A stretch of 64,000 bases of DNA, from positions 112,970,545 to 113,034,544 of the forward strand of contig OX104111.1 of the NCBI GenBank assembly GCA_944474755.1, in the 5' to 3' direction. This document shows, in pieces, positions 39,201 through 50,836 of this stretch. A program made the position numbers and the translations under genes. Position 1 is the stretch's first letter, and each line of letters begins with the position of its first letter. The stretch comes from Limnoperna fortunei. Its lineage: Eukaryota; Mollusca; Bivalvia; Mytilida; Modiolidae. Under the pieces are notes generated by a model. It was not told where the DNA came from, ran no database searches, and saw only the letters and a list, made by a program, of their open reading frames with translations.

Positions 39201-42200
39201 TACCATCACCAATAAATCCACCACCCTTCATGTAAGTCTGTACTAGTAGTACTGACAGCCTACCTATATTATCTACCATCACCAATAAATCCACCCCCCT
39301 TCATGTAAGTCTGTACTAGTAGTACTGACAGCCTACCTATACTATCTACCATCACCAATAGATCCACCACCCTTCATGTAAGTCTGTACTAGTAGTACTG
39401 ACAACCTACCTATATTATCTACCATCACCAATAGATCCACCACCCTTCATGTAAGTCTGTACTAGTAGTACTGACAAGCTACCTATATTATCTACCATCA
39501 CCAATAAATCCACCCCCCTTCATGTAAGTCTGTACTAGTAGTACTGACAACCTACCTATACTATCTACCATCACCAATAAATCCACCACCCTTCATGTAA
39601 GTCTGTACTAGTAGTACTGACAGCCTACCTATATTATCTACCATCACCAATAAATCCACCCCCCTTCATGTAAGTCTGTACTAGTAGTACTGACAACCTA
39701 CCTATACTATCTACCATCACCAATAGATCCACCACCCTTCATGTAAGTCTGCACTAGTAGTACTGACAGCCTACCTACATTATCTACCATCACCAATAGA
39801 TCCACTACCCTTCATGTAAGTATGTACTAGTAGTACTGACAGCCTACCTACATTATCTACCATCAACAATAGATCCACTACCCTTCATGTAAGTCTACAC
39901 TAGTAGTACTGACAGCCTACCTATATTATCTACCATCACCAATAGATCCACTACCCTTCATGTAAGTCTGCACTAGTAGTACTGACAACCTACCTATATT
40001 ATCTACCATCACCAATAAATCCACCACCCTTCATGTAAGTCTACACTAGTAGTACTGACAGCCTACCTATATTATCTACCATCACCAATAGATCCACCAC
40101 ACTTCATGTAAGTCTGCACTAGTAGTACTGACAGCCTACCTATATTATCTACCATCACCAATAGATCCACTACCCTTCATGTAAGTCTGCACTAGTAGTA
40201 CTGACAGCCTACCTATATATCTACCATCACCAATAGATCCACCACCCTTCATGTAAGTCTGTACTAGTAGTACTTACAGCCTACCTATATTACATGTATC
40301 TACCATCACCAATAGATTCACCACCCATGTAAGTCTACACTAGTAGTCCTGACAGCCTACCTATATTATCTACCATCACCAATAGATCCACCACACTTCA
40401 TGTAAGTCTGTACTAGTAGTACTGACAGCCTACCTATATTATTTACCATCACCAATAAATCCACCACCCTTCATGTAAGTCTGTACTAGTAGTACTGACA
40501 GCCTACCTATATTATCTACCATCACCAATAGATCCACCACCCTTCATGTAAGTCTGTACTAGTAGTACTGACAGCCTACCTATATTATCTACCATCACCA
40601 ATAGATCCACTACCCTTCATGTAAGTCTGTACTAGTAGTACTGACAGCCTACCTATATTATCTACCATCACCAATAGATCCACTACCCTTCATGTAAGTC
40701 TGTACTAGTAGTACTGACAACCTACCTATATTATCTACCATCACCAATAGATCCACCACCCTTCATGTAAGTCTACACTAGTAGTACTGACAGTCTACCT
40801 ATATTATCTACCATCACCAATAGATCCACCACCCTTCATGTAAGTCTGTACTAGTAGTACTGACAGCCTACCTATATTATCTACCATCACCAATAAATCC
40901 ACCCCCCTTCATGTAAGTCTGTACTAGTAGTACTGACAGCCTACCTATATTATCTACCATCACCAATAAATCCACCACCCTTCATGTAAGTCTGTACTAG
41001 TAGTACTGACAGCCTACCTATATTATCTACCATCACCAATAAATCCACCACCCTTCATGTAAGTCTACACTAGTAGTACTGACAACCTACCTATATTATC
41101 TACCATCACCAATAAATCCACCACCCTTCATGTAAGTCTGTACTAGTAGTACTGACAGCCTACCTATATTATCTACCATCACCAATAAATCCACCACCCT
41201 TCATGTAAGTCTGTACTAGTAGTACTGACAGCCTACCTATATTATCTACCATCACCAATAAATCCACCCCCCTTCATGTAAGTCTGTACTAGTAGTACTG
41301 ACAGCCTACCTATACTATCTACCATCACCAATAGATCCACCACCCTTCATGTAAGTCTGTACTAGTAGTACTGACAACCTACCTATATTATCTACCATCA
41401 CCAATAAATCCACCCCCCTTCATGTAAGTCTGTACTAGTAGTACTGACAACCTACCTATATTATCTACCATCACCAATAAATCCACCCCCCTTCATGTAA
41501 GTCTGTACTAGTAGTACTGACAACCTACCTATACTATCTACCATCACCAATAAGTCCACCACCCTTCATGTAAGTCTGTACTAGTAGTACTGACAGCCTA
41601 CCTATATTATCTACCATCACCAATAGATCCACCACCCTTCATGTAAGTCTGTACTAGTAGTACTGACAATCTACCTATATTATCTACCATCACCAATAAA
41701 TCCACCCCCCTTCATGTAAGTCTGTACTAGTAGTACTGACAGCCTACCTATATTATCTACCATCACCAATAAATCCACCCCCCTTCATGTAAGTCTGTAC
41801 TAGTAGTACTGACAACCTACCTATACTATCTACCATCACCAATAGATCCACCACCCTTCATGTAAGTCTGTACTAGTAGTACTGACAACCTACCTATATT
41901 ATCTACCATCACCAATAAATCCACCCCCCTTCATGTAAGTCTGTACTAGTAGTACTGACAACCTACCTATATTATCTACCATCACCAATAAATCCACCCC
42001 CCTTCATGTAAGTCTGTACTAGTAGTACTGACAACCTACCTATACTATCTACCATCACCAATAAGTCCACCACCCTTCATGTAAGTCTGTACTAGTAGTA
42101 CTGACAGCCTACCTATATTATCTACCATCACCAATAGATCCACCACCCTTCATGTAAGTCTGTACTAGTAGTACTGACAACCTACCTATATTATCTACCA

Positions 42201-45105
42201 TCACCAATAAATCCACCCCCCTTCATGTAAGTCTGTACTAGTAGTACTGACAGCCTACCTATACTATCTACCATCACCAATAGATCCACCACCCTTCATG
42301 TAAGTCTGTACTAGTAGTACTGACAACCTACCTATATTATCTACCGTCATCAATAGATCCACCACCCTTCATGTAAGTCTGTACTAGTAGTACTGACAAC
42401 CTACCTATACTATCTACCATCACCAATAAGTCCACCACCCTTCATGTAAGTCTGTACTAGTAGTACTGACAGCCTACCTATATTATCTACCATCACCAAT
42501 AGATCCACTACCCTTCATGTAAGTCTGTACTAGTAGTACTGACAGCCTACCTATATTATCTACCATCACCAATAAATCCACCCCCCTTCATGTAAGTCTG
42601 TACTAGTAGTACTGACAACCTACCTATACTATCTACCATCACCAATAGATCCACCACCCTTCATGTAAGTCTGCACTAGTAGTACTGACAGCCTACCTAT
42701 ATTATCTACCATCACCAATAGATCCACCACCCTTCATGTAAGTCTGTACTAGTAGTACTGACAGCCTACCTATATTATCTACCATCACCAATAGATCCAC
42801 CCCCCTTCATGTAAGTCTGTACTAGTAGTACTGACAGCCTACCTATACTATCTACCATCACCAATAGTTCCACCACACTTCATGTAAGTCTGTACTGGTA
42901 GTACTGACAGCCTACCTATACTATCTACCATCACCAATAGATCCACCACCCTTCATGTAAGTCTGCACTAGTAGTACTGACAGCCTACCTATACTATCTA
43001 CCATCACCAATAGATCCACCACCCTTCATGTAAGTCTGCACTAGTAGTACTGACAGCCTACCTATATTATCTACCATCACCAATAGATCCACTACCCTTC
43101 ATGTAAGTCTGTACTAGTAGTACTGACAGCCTACCTATATTATCTACCATCACCAATAGATTCACCACCCATGTAAGTCTGCACTAGTAGTACTGACAGC
43201 CTACCTATATTATCTACCATCACCAATAGATCCACTACCCTTCATGTAAGTCTACACTAGTAGTACTGACAGCCTACCTATATTATCTACCATCACCAAT
43301 AGATCCACCACCCTTCATGTAAGTCTGCACTAGTAGTACTGACAGCCTACCTATACTATCTACCATCACCAATAGATCCACTACCCTTCATGTAAGTCTG
43401 TATCACCAATAGATTCACCACCCATGTAAGTCTGCACTATCTCCTCCACTTTATAACGTACAGAATTTCTTTGCCTCAAACAGTACTAGCTATTATGGTT
43501 ATAAACCCCCCCCCCCCCCACTTTATAAAGTACAGAATCAAAAAATCTTTGCGTCAAACCGTGCATGAACACCACTATCACTGTTGTAAGGCCCCTATCG
43601 TGGTTATAAGCCTCCCTCTCTATAAAGTACAGAGTTATCGTGGTTATAAGCCTCCCTCCCTATAAAGTACAGAGTTATCGTGGTTATAAGCCCTCCCCCT
43701 TATAAAGTACAGAGTTATCGTGGTTATAAGCCTCCCTCCCTATAAAGTACAGAGTTATCGTGGTTATAAGCCTCCCTCCATATAAAGTACAGAGTTATCG
43801 TGGTTATAAGCCTCCCCCCCTTATAAAGTACAGAGTTATCGTGGTTATAAGCCTCCCTCCCTATAAAGTACAGAGTTATCATTGTTATAAGCCTCCCCCT
43901 TATAAAGTACAGAGTTATCGTGGTTATAAGCCTCCCTCCCTATAAAGTACAGAGTTATCGTGGTTATAAGCCTCCCTCTCTATAAAGTACAGAGTTATCG
44001 TGGTTATAAGCCTCCCTCCCTATAAAGTACAGAGTTATCGTGGTTATAAGCCTCCCTCCCTATAAAGTACAGAGTTATCGTGGTTATAAGCCTCCCCCTT
44101 ATAAAGTACAGAGTTATCTTGGTTATAAGCCTCCCTCCCTATAAAGTACAGAGTTATCGTGGTTATAAGCCTCCCTCCATATAAAGTACAGAGTTATCGT
44201 GGTTATAAGCCTCCCTCCCTATAAAGTACAGAGTTATCGTGGTTATAAGCCTCCCTCCCTATAAAGTACAGAGTTATCGTGGTTATAAGCCTCCCTCCCT
44301 ATAAAATACAGAGTTATCATGGTTATAAGCCTCCCCCTTATAAAGTACAGAGTTATCGTGGTTATAAGCCTCCCTCCCTATAAAGTACAGAGTTATCGTG
44401 GTTATAAGCCTCCCTCCCTATAAAGTACAGAGTTATCGTGGTTATAAGCCTCCCTCCCTATAAAGTACACAGGTTATAAGCCTCCCTCCCTATAAAGTAC
44501 AGAGTTATCGTAGTTATAAGCCTCCCTCCCTATAAAGTACAGAGTTATCGTGGTTATAAGCCTCCCTCCCTATAAAGTACAGAGTTATCATGGTTATAAG
44601 CCTCCCCCTTATAAAGTACAGAGTTATCGTGGTTATAAGCCTCCCTCCCTATAAAGTACAGAGTTATATAAAAGTACAGAGTTATCGTGGTTATAAGCCT
44701 CCCCCCTTATAAAGTACAGAGTTATCATGGTTATAAGCCTCCCCCCTTATAAAGTACAGAGTTATCGTGGTTACAAAGTATGTTCCCTATATGATATCAT
44801 AAAAATGTAACTATAGATCATAAGTGTCCAAACTTAATATAATGTTATAGACTGCGGATGTATCATTCAGACAAGTTCAGAAATGTACTTAAAAAACTTA
44901 TCCAGTTTAAATTAACTTTCCGATAGCATCCCTTCTGACTGACAATATGGTTGTAAGTAAAGTTCATATTGTGTATACCCCAGGTACCCAACTCCATTGC
45001 CTGTGTTAGAAGGACCACTTAAACAGAACTTTGTACTTCAGAAAGCCACCAGGTTGTTTGAAGGAAGAGTTGTTGGACCTGAATCATTTGCTGTAAATGA
45101 AAATG
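24125..45105 (+). CDS. APMAP: APMAP orthologue, 5' part (partial gene)
   Basis: APMAP is a single-pass type II membrane protein with a lumenal or extracellular six-bladed beta-propeller related to strictosidine synthase and arylesterases. Exons 24125-24214 and 44984-45105 splice in phase and encode the membrane anchor plus the start of the propeller (SPIDP, LFEGRVVGPES). The next exon should start TVFTGLAD, and its acceptor is amplified at the right end of the window. Intron 2 is 20.8 kb, nearly all tandem repeat; intron 3 exceeds 18.9 kb. The rest of the propeller lies beyond 64 kb. Confidence 0.87.
24153..43438 (+). repeat. 73-bp minisatellite derived from APMAP exon 2 end and donor, about 264 copies
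   Basis: The 19.3-kb array starts inside exon 2. Each 73-bp unit repeats CTAGTAGTACTGACAGCC, TACCTATATTATCTACC, ATCACCAATAGATCCACC, then CCTTCAT|GTAAGT and CTGYA. This is the last ~62 nt of the exon, its donor, and about five intron bases. GTAAGT is kept in nearly every unit I read; one has GTCAGT. Longer blocks recur, such as a CTAGTTG variant at 25695, 27810 and 29704 and an ACATGTATC variant at 38903 and 40292. 73 is not divisible by three. Confidence 0.97.
43594..44774. repeat. 40-bp minisatellite, about 30 copies
   Basis: Units read TATAAAGTACAGAGTTATCG, TGGTTATAAGCCTCCCTCCC, with a shorter CCTCCCCC subtype of ~38 bp. It lies in APMAP intron 2 between the 73-bp array and exon 3. It does not match either neighbouring exon. 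A proto-unit with a long C-run is at 43500-43620. Confidence 0.93.
44775..44983 (+). other. 3' end of APMAP intron 2
   Basis: Unique sequence ending in the acceptor GTGTATACCCCAG. No other feature is seen. Confidence 0.6.
44984..45105 (+). CDS. APMAP: APMAP exon 3
   Basis: The acceptor ATACCCCAG precedes 44984 and the donor AATG|GTAAAC follows 45105. After one base completing Met, it reads YPTPLPVLEGPLKQNFVLQK then ATRLFEGRVVGPESFAVNEN, ending with one base G. LFEGRVVGPES matches human APMAP RLFENQLVGPES, and the upstream VLEGPLKQN aligns with the VLHPNTKLRQ region. The remaining G plus GG of the following exon gives Gly. Confidence 0.93.
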
Positions 45106-45177
45106 GTAAACTATAATGTCCTGTCAGATATTACTCGTTTGTTGATAAATTAACAAGATCGTGTGGGGAAAACCAAT

Positions 45178-45296
45178 CGCACATATTAAGAACCCAACAA
45201 AGTATAAATTCTCTGACCACTATAAACATGGTTGTCATCACATATTAAGAACCCAACAAAGTATAAATTCTCTGACCACTATATACATGGTTGTCA
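45178..45296. repeat. 59-bp tandem duplication
   Basis: Two near-identical copies beginning CACATATTAAGAACCCAAC and ending CATGGTTGTCAT, differing at one or two bases. Confidence 0.9.
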
Positions 45297-45710
45297 TTAC
45301 CAGCTCACAAGAACATATTTTTCATCCTGTGTAGAGAGTGCAACATTTAGTTTAGTTTTTGTTGTTTGTTGGCATGGCTCTATGTTTTTAGCGTATTATG
45401 TTATAGGGTAAGGGTTTCAAACTGTTGTTTTTCTGTTTGTTTTTAAATATTTGTATTTATTTATTTTTTTTGTGAATTGTTGTTTTGTCTGATATTGATT
45501 CTTCGTCTTCTTTTGGTATCCATTTATCCATCCAAATTGCTGATTATATACTACATACCTGTAGTCGCGAGCTTTTAAGCAGGAAATCACACCCTCAGAC
45601 TCACCACGTAAATCTCACGAGATTATTGTAAGCATGTCTTCATGTCTTCAAAGTCCATCTTTTCATGCTACTTTTTATTGGTACATATTTTAATATATTT
45701 ATACAGAAAA
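45297..45710. other. intronic, no feature seen
   Basis: AT-rich APMAP intron 3 sequence with T-rich runs; I find no exon or repeat. Confidence 0.4.
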
Positions 45711-46125
45711 CAGGGGCGGATCCAGAGAATTGGGCTTGGGGGGGGGGGGCGAAATTCGGCGAGTGATCGGAGGTCCGTTCAAGGTCCCCAGCTGGTCTAG
45801 GGCAGCGACCTGTTGGGGGAATAGGAGGGCTTTGTCCCCTAGAAGCTAGTTAGATTTAAGCAAATCGAGAGGATTTTGTCAGAGGACTACACATTTTAAC
45901 CTTTTTAGGACGTTCTGGCGTGTGTTATCACAAGCCAAAAGCTTCAATATTTACAAAATGTTTATCATTTAAAGAGAAACCAAGTCCGAAATAAAATATC
46001 GAAATGATCCCGAGGAAGGAACATATTGTACTATGTTGTTAAAAAGTGCAACTATTGAATATTTTTTTGGTCTCCTTTTAGAGCGGGGGCGAACGTCCCC
46101 TCCGCCCCCTCTTGATCCGCCACTG
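45711..46125. mobile_element. hAT-like non-autonomous element
   Basis: Starts CAGGGGCGGATCCAG and ends TTGATCCGCCACTG, imperfect terminal inverted repeats of the common CAGGGGCGGA hAT type. The flanks ACAGAAAA and ACAAAACA could be a decayed 8-bp duplication. It has internal poly-G. A related fragment in the opposite orientation is at 49435-49555. Confidence 0.7.
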
Positions 46126-46133
46126 ACAAAACA

Positions 46134-46333
46134 NNNNNNNNNNNNNNNNNNNNNNNNNNNNNNNNNNNNNNNNNNNNNNNNNNNNNNNNNNNNNNNNNNN
46201 NNNNNNNNNNNNNNNNNNNNNNNNNNNNNNNNNNNNNNNNNNNNNNNNNNNNNNNNNNNNNNNNNNNNNNNNNNNNNNNNNNNNNNNNNNNNNNNNNNNN
46301 NNNNNNNNNNNNNNNNNNNNNNNNNNNNNNNNN
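46134..46333. other. assembly gap of 200 N
   Basis: Exactly 200 unknown bases, so probably a placeholder of unknown true size. The ORF spanning it is meaningless. A 57-bp tandem repeat begins directly at its right edge, so the missing sequence may be more of that repeat. Confidence 1.
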
Positions 46334-46460
46334 TGACCTGTTTGTGCTGATCTAATTTTCTATGTATTACCTGATCATTACCTGGGAGTATGACCTGTTT
46401 GTGCTGATCTAATTTTCTATGTATTACCTGATCATTACCTGGGAGTATGACTTGTTTATT
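46334..46460. repeat. 57-bp tandem repeat at gap edge
   Basis: Two full copies of TGACCTGTTTGTGCTGATC... ending CATTACCTGGGAGTA, plus the start of a third (TGACTTG). Probably the visible end of a longer array lost in the gap. Confidence 0.85.
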
Positions 46461-47029
46461 TATATGTTCATGGTATTACATAATGTAAGAAATTGGCGAA
46501 CCAAAAATTGTTCTTAATACTTTAATGAGGTACTTTGTCTCATATAATTAATACATTATGTGATGAACTGCAGATTTCTGAACTATGATCATGATTTAGC
46601 AGTAACAAATAAATGTTAACAATTATAAAATATTGTCATGATTTATTTTTCCCACAAAATTGAGAATAATCGGTGGACCATCAGAACTGTCAGAAGGTAA
46701 AATTTCATTGTTTGCTATGTTGAGAGCAGAGTTAAGGGACCTGTTCTACCACAGTTTGTTTACTCCCGACACATTATTTTGAATATTTTTACATTATTCC
46801 ACTTTATTTAAACATAATAATAAGTCATAATAAATTTAAGGCTGTACTTAAAAAGCAGTTGAGAAAAGAATTTATCGCTATATTTTGCAGTATTTTCCTT
46901 TGATCTTTGTGTGCGATATTATTCCATCTCGCTCTACTAGCTTGAGATGGGCCCATCTCAGCTCGCTGTCAAGACGTCGTTAAGTAAACACTGTGACGTC
47001 ACAATGTTACAAAACAGCGATAAACAGAT
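46461..47029. other. intronic, no gene seen
   Basis: AT-rich. Near 46940-46960 there is a short palindrome GAGATGGGCCCATCTC. Otherwise nothing is recognisable. Confidence 0.4.
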
Positions 47030-47146
47030 TATTTACGTTTTATGAAACTCGATGCATTTTCCCGTCATCTCATCTCAGGGCTGTCGCCCTTCGATGAAAT
47101 ATGGACGAGAAAACGCATCTCGTTTCGAAAAAACGTAAATAACCTA
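47030..47146. repeat. ~115-bp imperfect palindrome
   Basis: The left arm TTATTTACGTTTTATGAAAC then TCGATGCATTTTCCCGTC pairs with the right arm GACGAGAAAACGCATCTCG then TTTCGAAAAAACGTAAATAA. The centre is CAGGGCTGTCGCCCTTCG. Probably a fold-back miniature element. Confidence 0.7.
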
Positions 47147-47164
47147 TAAATCTCAATAATTGGA

Positions 47165-47808
47165 ATACAATTAAAAATAGTTATCTAACAGAAGCTGGTG
47201 TTGGGAAACTTGACACTTTCTTTCAATTCAAACCCTGCTTTAGATATGAAAGCTATCTAAATATTGTAAACTTTGAGCAAAGGAGAACTTTAGCGAAATT
47301 TCGAATGAGTACCACGCCTTACGAATTGAAACTGGCAGATATGAAAAGAAATTAAATCAAAATGATAAACCTGAAATATTACCCAGATGTGAGAGACTTT
47401 GCCAATATTGTAATTTAAACATGATAGAAACTGAATTTCATTTTACCATGGAGTGTCCACTGTATGATTTACAAAGACAAACTTTTCTTTCAAACTTATA
47501 CATGAAATACATTACATTGAAACTCATTAATGAAAAAGATTTATTTGTATGGATTATGAATAATGAAGACACAGATTTTAACATTCAATTTAGTAAATAT
47601 TTATTTTCGATATTCAGATTAGAAAAGAGTCAAACGTTATCATAATTTATGATCGAGTTATCCCTCTTTGTCCTGACTGACTCTCACATTGTTATTATAA
47701 TTGTATGTATATCCTGTTTGTTTATATGTGTGATTTATATGCCCTCAATGGGCCCCTTTAATTGGCTTAATAAAGAATTTGAATTGAATTTGAATTTGAA
47801 TAAACATA
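47165..47808 (+). pseudogene. 3' end of a non-LTR retrotransposon (LINE) ORF2 with tail
   Basis: Broken reading frames show the typical C-terminal end of a LINE reverse-transcriptase protein: RRTLAKFRMS, then after a frameshift near 47320 LRIETGRYEKKLN, then CERLCQYC and IETEFHFTMECPLY, a CCHC-like motif. A stop occurs at 47643. It is followed by a short 3' UTR (CCTCAATGGGCCCC) and a TTGAAT-rich tail. It is truncated at the 5' end and inactive. Confidence 0.8.
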
Positions 47809-47976
47809 CTTGATTTGACCTTTTAACACAAGTGTTTACTTGGAAAACATTAGATATTATTTTGGTATTAACTGTTTTCTTGTGCAAATTTGAATCAAAT
47901 TAAATCTAAAATTTAAACACCGTTATCAGTGAAAAACTGGACAGAAATTTAATTTGCTGAACGGCTTAGTTCAAGC

Positions 47977-48140
47977 ATACTTACCTGGTACAGGGAGCAC
48001 CGTGATCAAAAAGGCGGTCTCCCCAGGTTGAGGCCCTTCCATTGCACTCCGGTCGGGCTGAACCCTGCGATTGTCCCAAATGTGGACAACTCGGGTACGC
48101 AATTTTTTAGTGTGGGGGACTGCGTTCGCGCTATCCCCTG
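47977..48140 (+). ncRNA. U1 spliceosomal snRNA gene, copy 2
   Basis: A 164-nt U1, same stem III type as copy 1 (TTGTCC / GGACAA) and the same AA change in loop I. It differs from copy 1 at two bases in the stem II region (GGCCCTTCC and GGTCGGGC). It ends CTATCCCCTG. Flanks are unrelated to copy 1. It lies in sense orientation inside the presumed APMAP intron 3. Confidence 0.97.
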
Positions 48141-48424
48141 TAAATAAAACAGAAGTAAGATTATTGGTTGGGAGGGGGTAACTTATAAATACTTTTAGGT
48201 CAGATTTGAAAACCAACACTGTTTCATATGGTTCATATATTTTTGGACGTTATTATATGGCCTGATCATAGACTGTTCAAATTAACAAGCATATGGTACA
48301 TTTTATTGTATTCATATTTTCTTTTTTGTCAATTTATATTGTAATTTTACACGTGAATTCTATTACTACAATTGTTGATAATCTTTAACTGTGTCTCTTA
48401 ATATGTCTGTAAATCATGTACTTT

Positions 48425-48625
48425 CCTCTGATATTTGTGAACCTTCCTTTGCTCCATGTGGGCTCCTGATTTGGAAAATAAACAAATATGTTAAATATAT
48501 ACTTTCTTTTGTTGTTAGTGTAGTTTCATATTACAAATCAATGTCTTTCTCTTTTTTGTAATTGTATTGTTTGTCATGCCCTCCATGGGCCCATAATTGA
48601 ATAATAAAGTATCTTATGTTATCTA
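48425..48625 (+). repeat. two LINE 3'-tail fragments
   Basis: CTCCATGTGGGCTCC... followed by AATAAAC (about 48450-48490) and CCCTCCATGGGCCC... followed by ATAATAAAG (about 48579-48610). Both resemble the 3' tail of the LINE at 47740-47780 (CCCTCAATGGGCCCC... AATAAAG). Confidence 0.55.
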
Positions 48626-48884
48626 TATTGAATTATTACATCAGACCTATTAATATAATTGATTATCGTACGTACCCATTGACCAAAAAGTCCATTACTA
48701 CCAAAATGTTTACAAAACAAAATACAAAATTAAAGCGACATCTCAAGATCCTATTGTTTATTTCCTCTCTTGTCGGCACAATGATAGAGAATCGCCCCCT
48801 ATTCTAACTTATGTGGTTTATTTAACAACATAAAGGCATTTCATTTGATCAAGTGCATGATGTTAAGGGAGCACTTAATTTGTG

Positions 48885-49300
48885 AAAATCACTGTTCATC
48901 CCATACCAAGTTTCTTTCCTGGTTTTCCCCATCTTGCTTACTTCACTATCCATGTTTCGTCTCCAGGTTTCTCTAGGTCGTCCTCTTCTTCTTTCCCCCT
49001 CTGCTGGTTTCCCTTTTAAAGCTATTTTTATTATTGAATTTTGGTCTTTCCTTATAACATGGCCTAACCATTTAATTTGTCTCTGTTTGATGGTGTTCAG
49101 TATGCATTGCTGTCCTGTTCTTTCAAAAAGATCGTTGTTTGAGATTTTCCTTGGCCATTATATTTTACAGATCTTTCTCAGGCAGGTGGAATGGAAACCT
49201 TTCAGTCTGGCTGTCTTTTTGTGTCAGTCTCCATCATTCTGAGCCATACAGTAGAATGGATAAGTTGTTGCTTTGGTATTATCGAATTTTAGTTTCTGGA
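48885..49300 (-). pseudogene. LINE reverse-transcriptase C-terminal fragment
   Basis: The minus strand reads RQIKWLGHVIRKDQNSI then a KGKPAEGERRRGRPRETWRR stretch. This is the familiar end of RTE/endonuclease-reverse-transcriptase ORFs (IxWxGHVxRxxxx ... GxRxxGRPxxxW). Upstream (right) it breaks into several frames. The plus-strand 102-codon ORF here is a shadow. Confidence 0.8.
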
Positions 49301-49434
49301 TCTCTATATTTTATTTAACTGATGGAATTATGCTCTGGCCTTTTGTAGTCAGTTCAAGAAATCCTTTCCTTTCCAAAATTTGTTGGTACTAAAAATGACT
49401 ATCAAAAACACCCAGTAAATGCTGAAATCTCTGG

Positions 49435-49555
49435 AGCTTCCGGACCAGGGCGCAGGCATGGACCTGCTGGGGACCTTGAGCGGTCCTCAGACCCCTCACC
49501 GATTTTCTGCGCCCCCCCCCCCCCCCCAATGCGAAATCCTGGATCCGCCCCTGGT
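49435..49555 (-). mobile_element. fragment of the CAGGGGCGGA hAT-like element
   Basis: The reverse complement starts CAGGGGCGGATCCAGG, has a long G-run, and continues GCTCAAGGTCCCCAGC, matching 45711-45800 (TTCAAGGTCCCCAGCTGG). Truncated at the far end. Confidence 0.7.
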
Positions 49556-50222
49556 ACGGTATATTTATATGTACTAATGTGCGATATATTTATATGTACT
49601 AATGTACGGTATATTTATATGTACTAATGTACGGTATATTTATATGTACTAATGTAAGATATATTTATATGTACTAATGTAAGATATATTTATATGTACT
49701 AATGTAAGATATATTTATATGTACTAATGTGCGATATATTTATATGTACTAATGTACGGTATATTTATATGTACTAATGTACGGTATATTTATATGTACT
49801 AATGTAAGATATATTTATATGTACTAATGTAAGATATATTTATATGTACTAATGTAAGATATATTTATATGTACTAATGTAAGATATATTTATATGTACT
49901 AATGTAAGATATATTTATATGTACTAATGTAAGATATATTTATATGTACTAATGTACGGTATATTTATATGTACTAATGTACGGTATATTTATATGTACT
50001 AATGTAAGATATATTTATATGTACTAATGTAAGATATATTTATATGTACTAATGTAAGATATATTTATATGTACTAATGTACGGTATATTTATATGTACT
50101 AATGTACGGTATATTTATATGTACTAATGTAAGATATATTTATATGTACTAATGTAAGATATATTTATATGTACTAATGTACGATATATTTATATGTACT
50201 AATGATCACTAATGTACGGTAT
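49556..50222. repeat. 25-bp AT-rich minisatellite, about 27 copies
   Basis: Units read ATATTTATATGTACTAATGT plus ACGGT, AAGAT or GCGAT. The two commonest subtypes occur in alternating runs, indicating block duplication. It shows no match to a neighbouring exon. Confidence 0.95.
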
Positions 50223-50836
50223 ATTTGAGTTTTTTAATACTGAATTAATTGTTCATAAATTCACTTTTACTCAAATGTTTAAGCAAGATTATATTTTTGT
50301 TTCGAGTTTTTTTTCTCATTATCATTATGTAACAGGTATATTTGACCTGTAATTTATTTAGTTAATGTCACATATTTCATTATTTGCATTCTCGTGTTGC
50401 AATCTGTTTCGAGTTGAATCGTTGGTTTCTGGTGTGACAATAACAAACAATGGGAGCGAGCACCAGATATAATTTTAATCAGATAGCGTTATTTCTTCCT
50501 ATCATTTAGGGTTTTCTAATGATTAGGTATGCTCAAGTTAAATTTGTGTTAAACATTGGCATAAACAAATTTTGTATAAAACTGCCTGGTATGATATTTT
50601 TTACAGTTTATGAATTGTCAATTGCTTTGAATTCTAAGCCCCAAATAATTTATCTTAAATTATTCTAAATAATACATTTGTAAAGTTATGTTTTCAAAGG
50701 ACAAAAGTGGTATTTTACCAGATCATGTACAATATCTGCTTCACTTTTAACTTGTTTCTGACACAATAAAGTATATTGAAAGATTTGTGTGTATTATTAA
50801 TTTATTTTATGTTATTAACTGTTTCTTTCATAACTA
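50223..50836. other. intronic, no gene seen
   Basis: AT-rich unique sequence with a (GT/TA)-rich tail near 50770; no supported feature. Confidence 0.4.

Noticed and set aside
24153..43438. CRISPR-like array
   Set aside because: Units are contiguous without unique spacers, the unit is exon-derived and the genome is eukaryotic.
46033..46350. 105-codon ORF
   Set aside because: It runs through the 200-N gap and a hAT-like element.
48934..49242. Plus-strand 102-codon ORF
   Set aside because: Antisense to a recognisable LINE C-terminal fragment.
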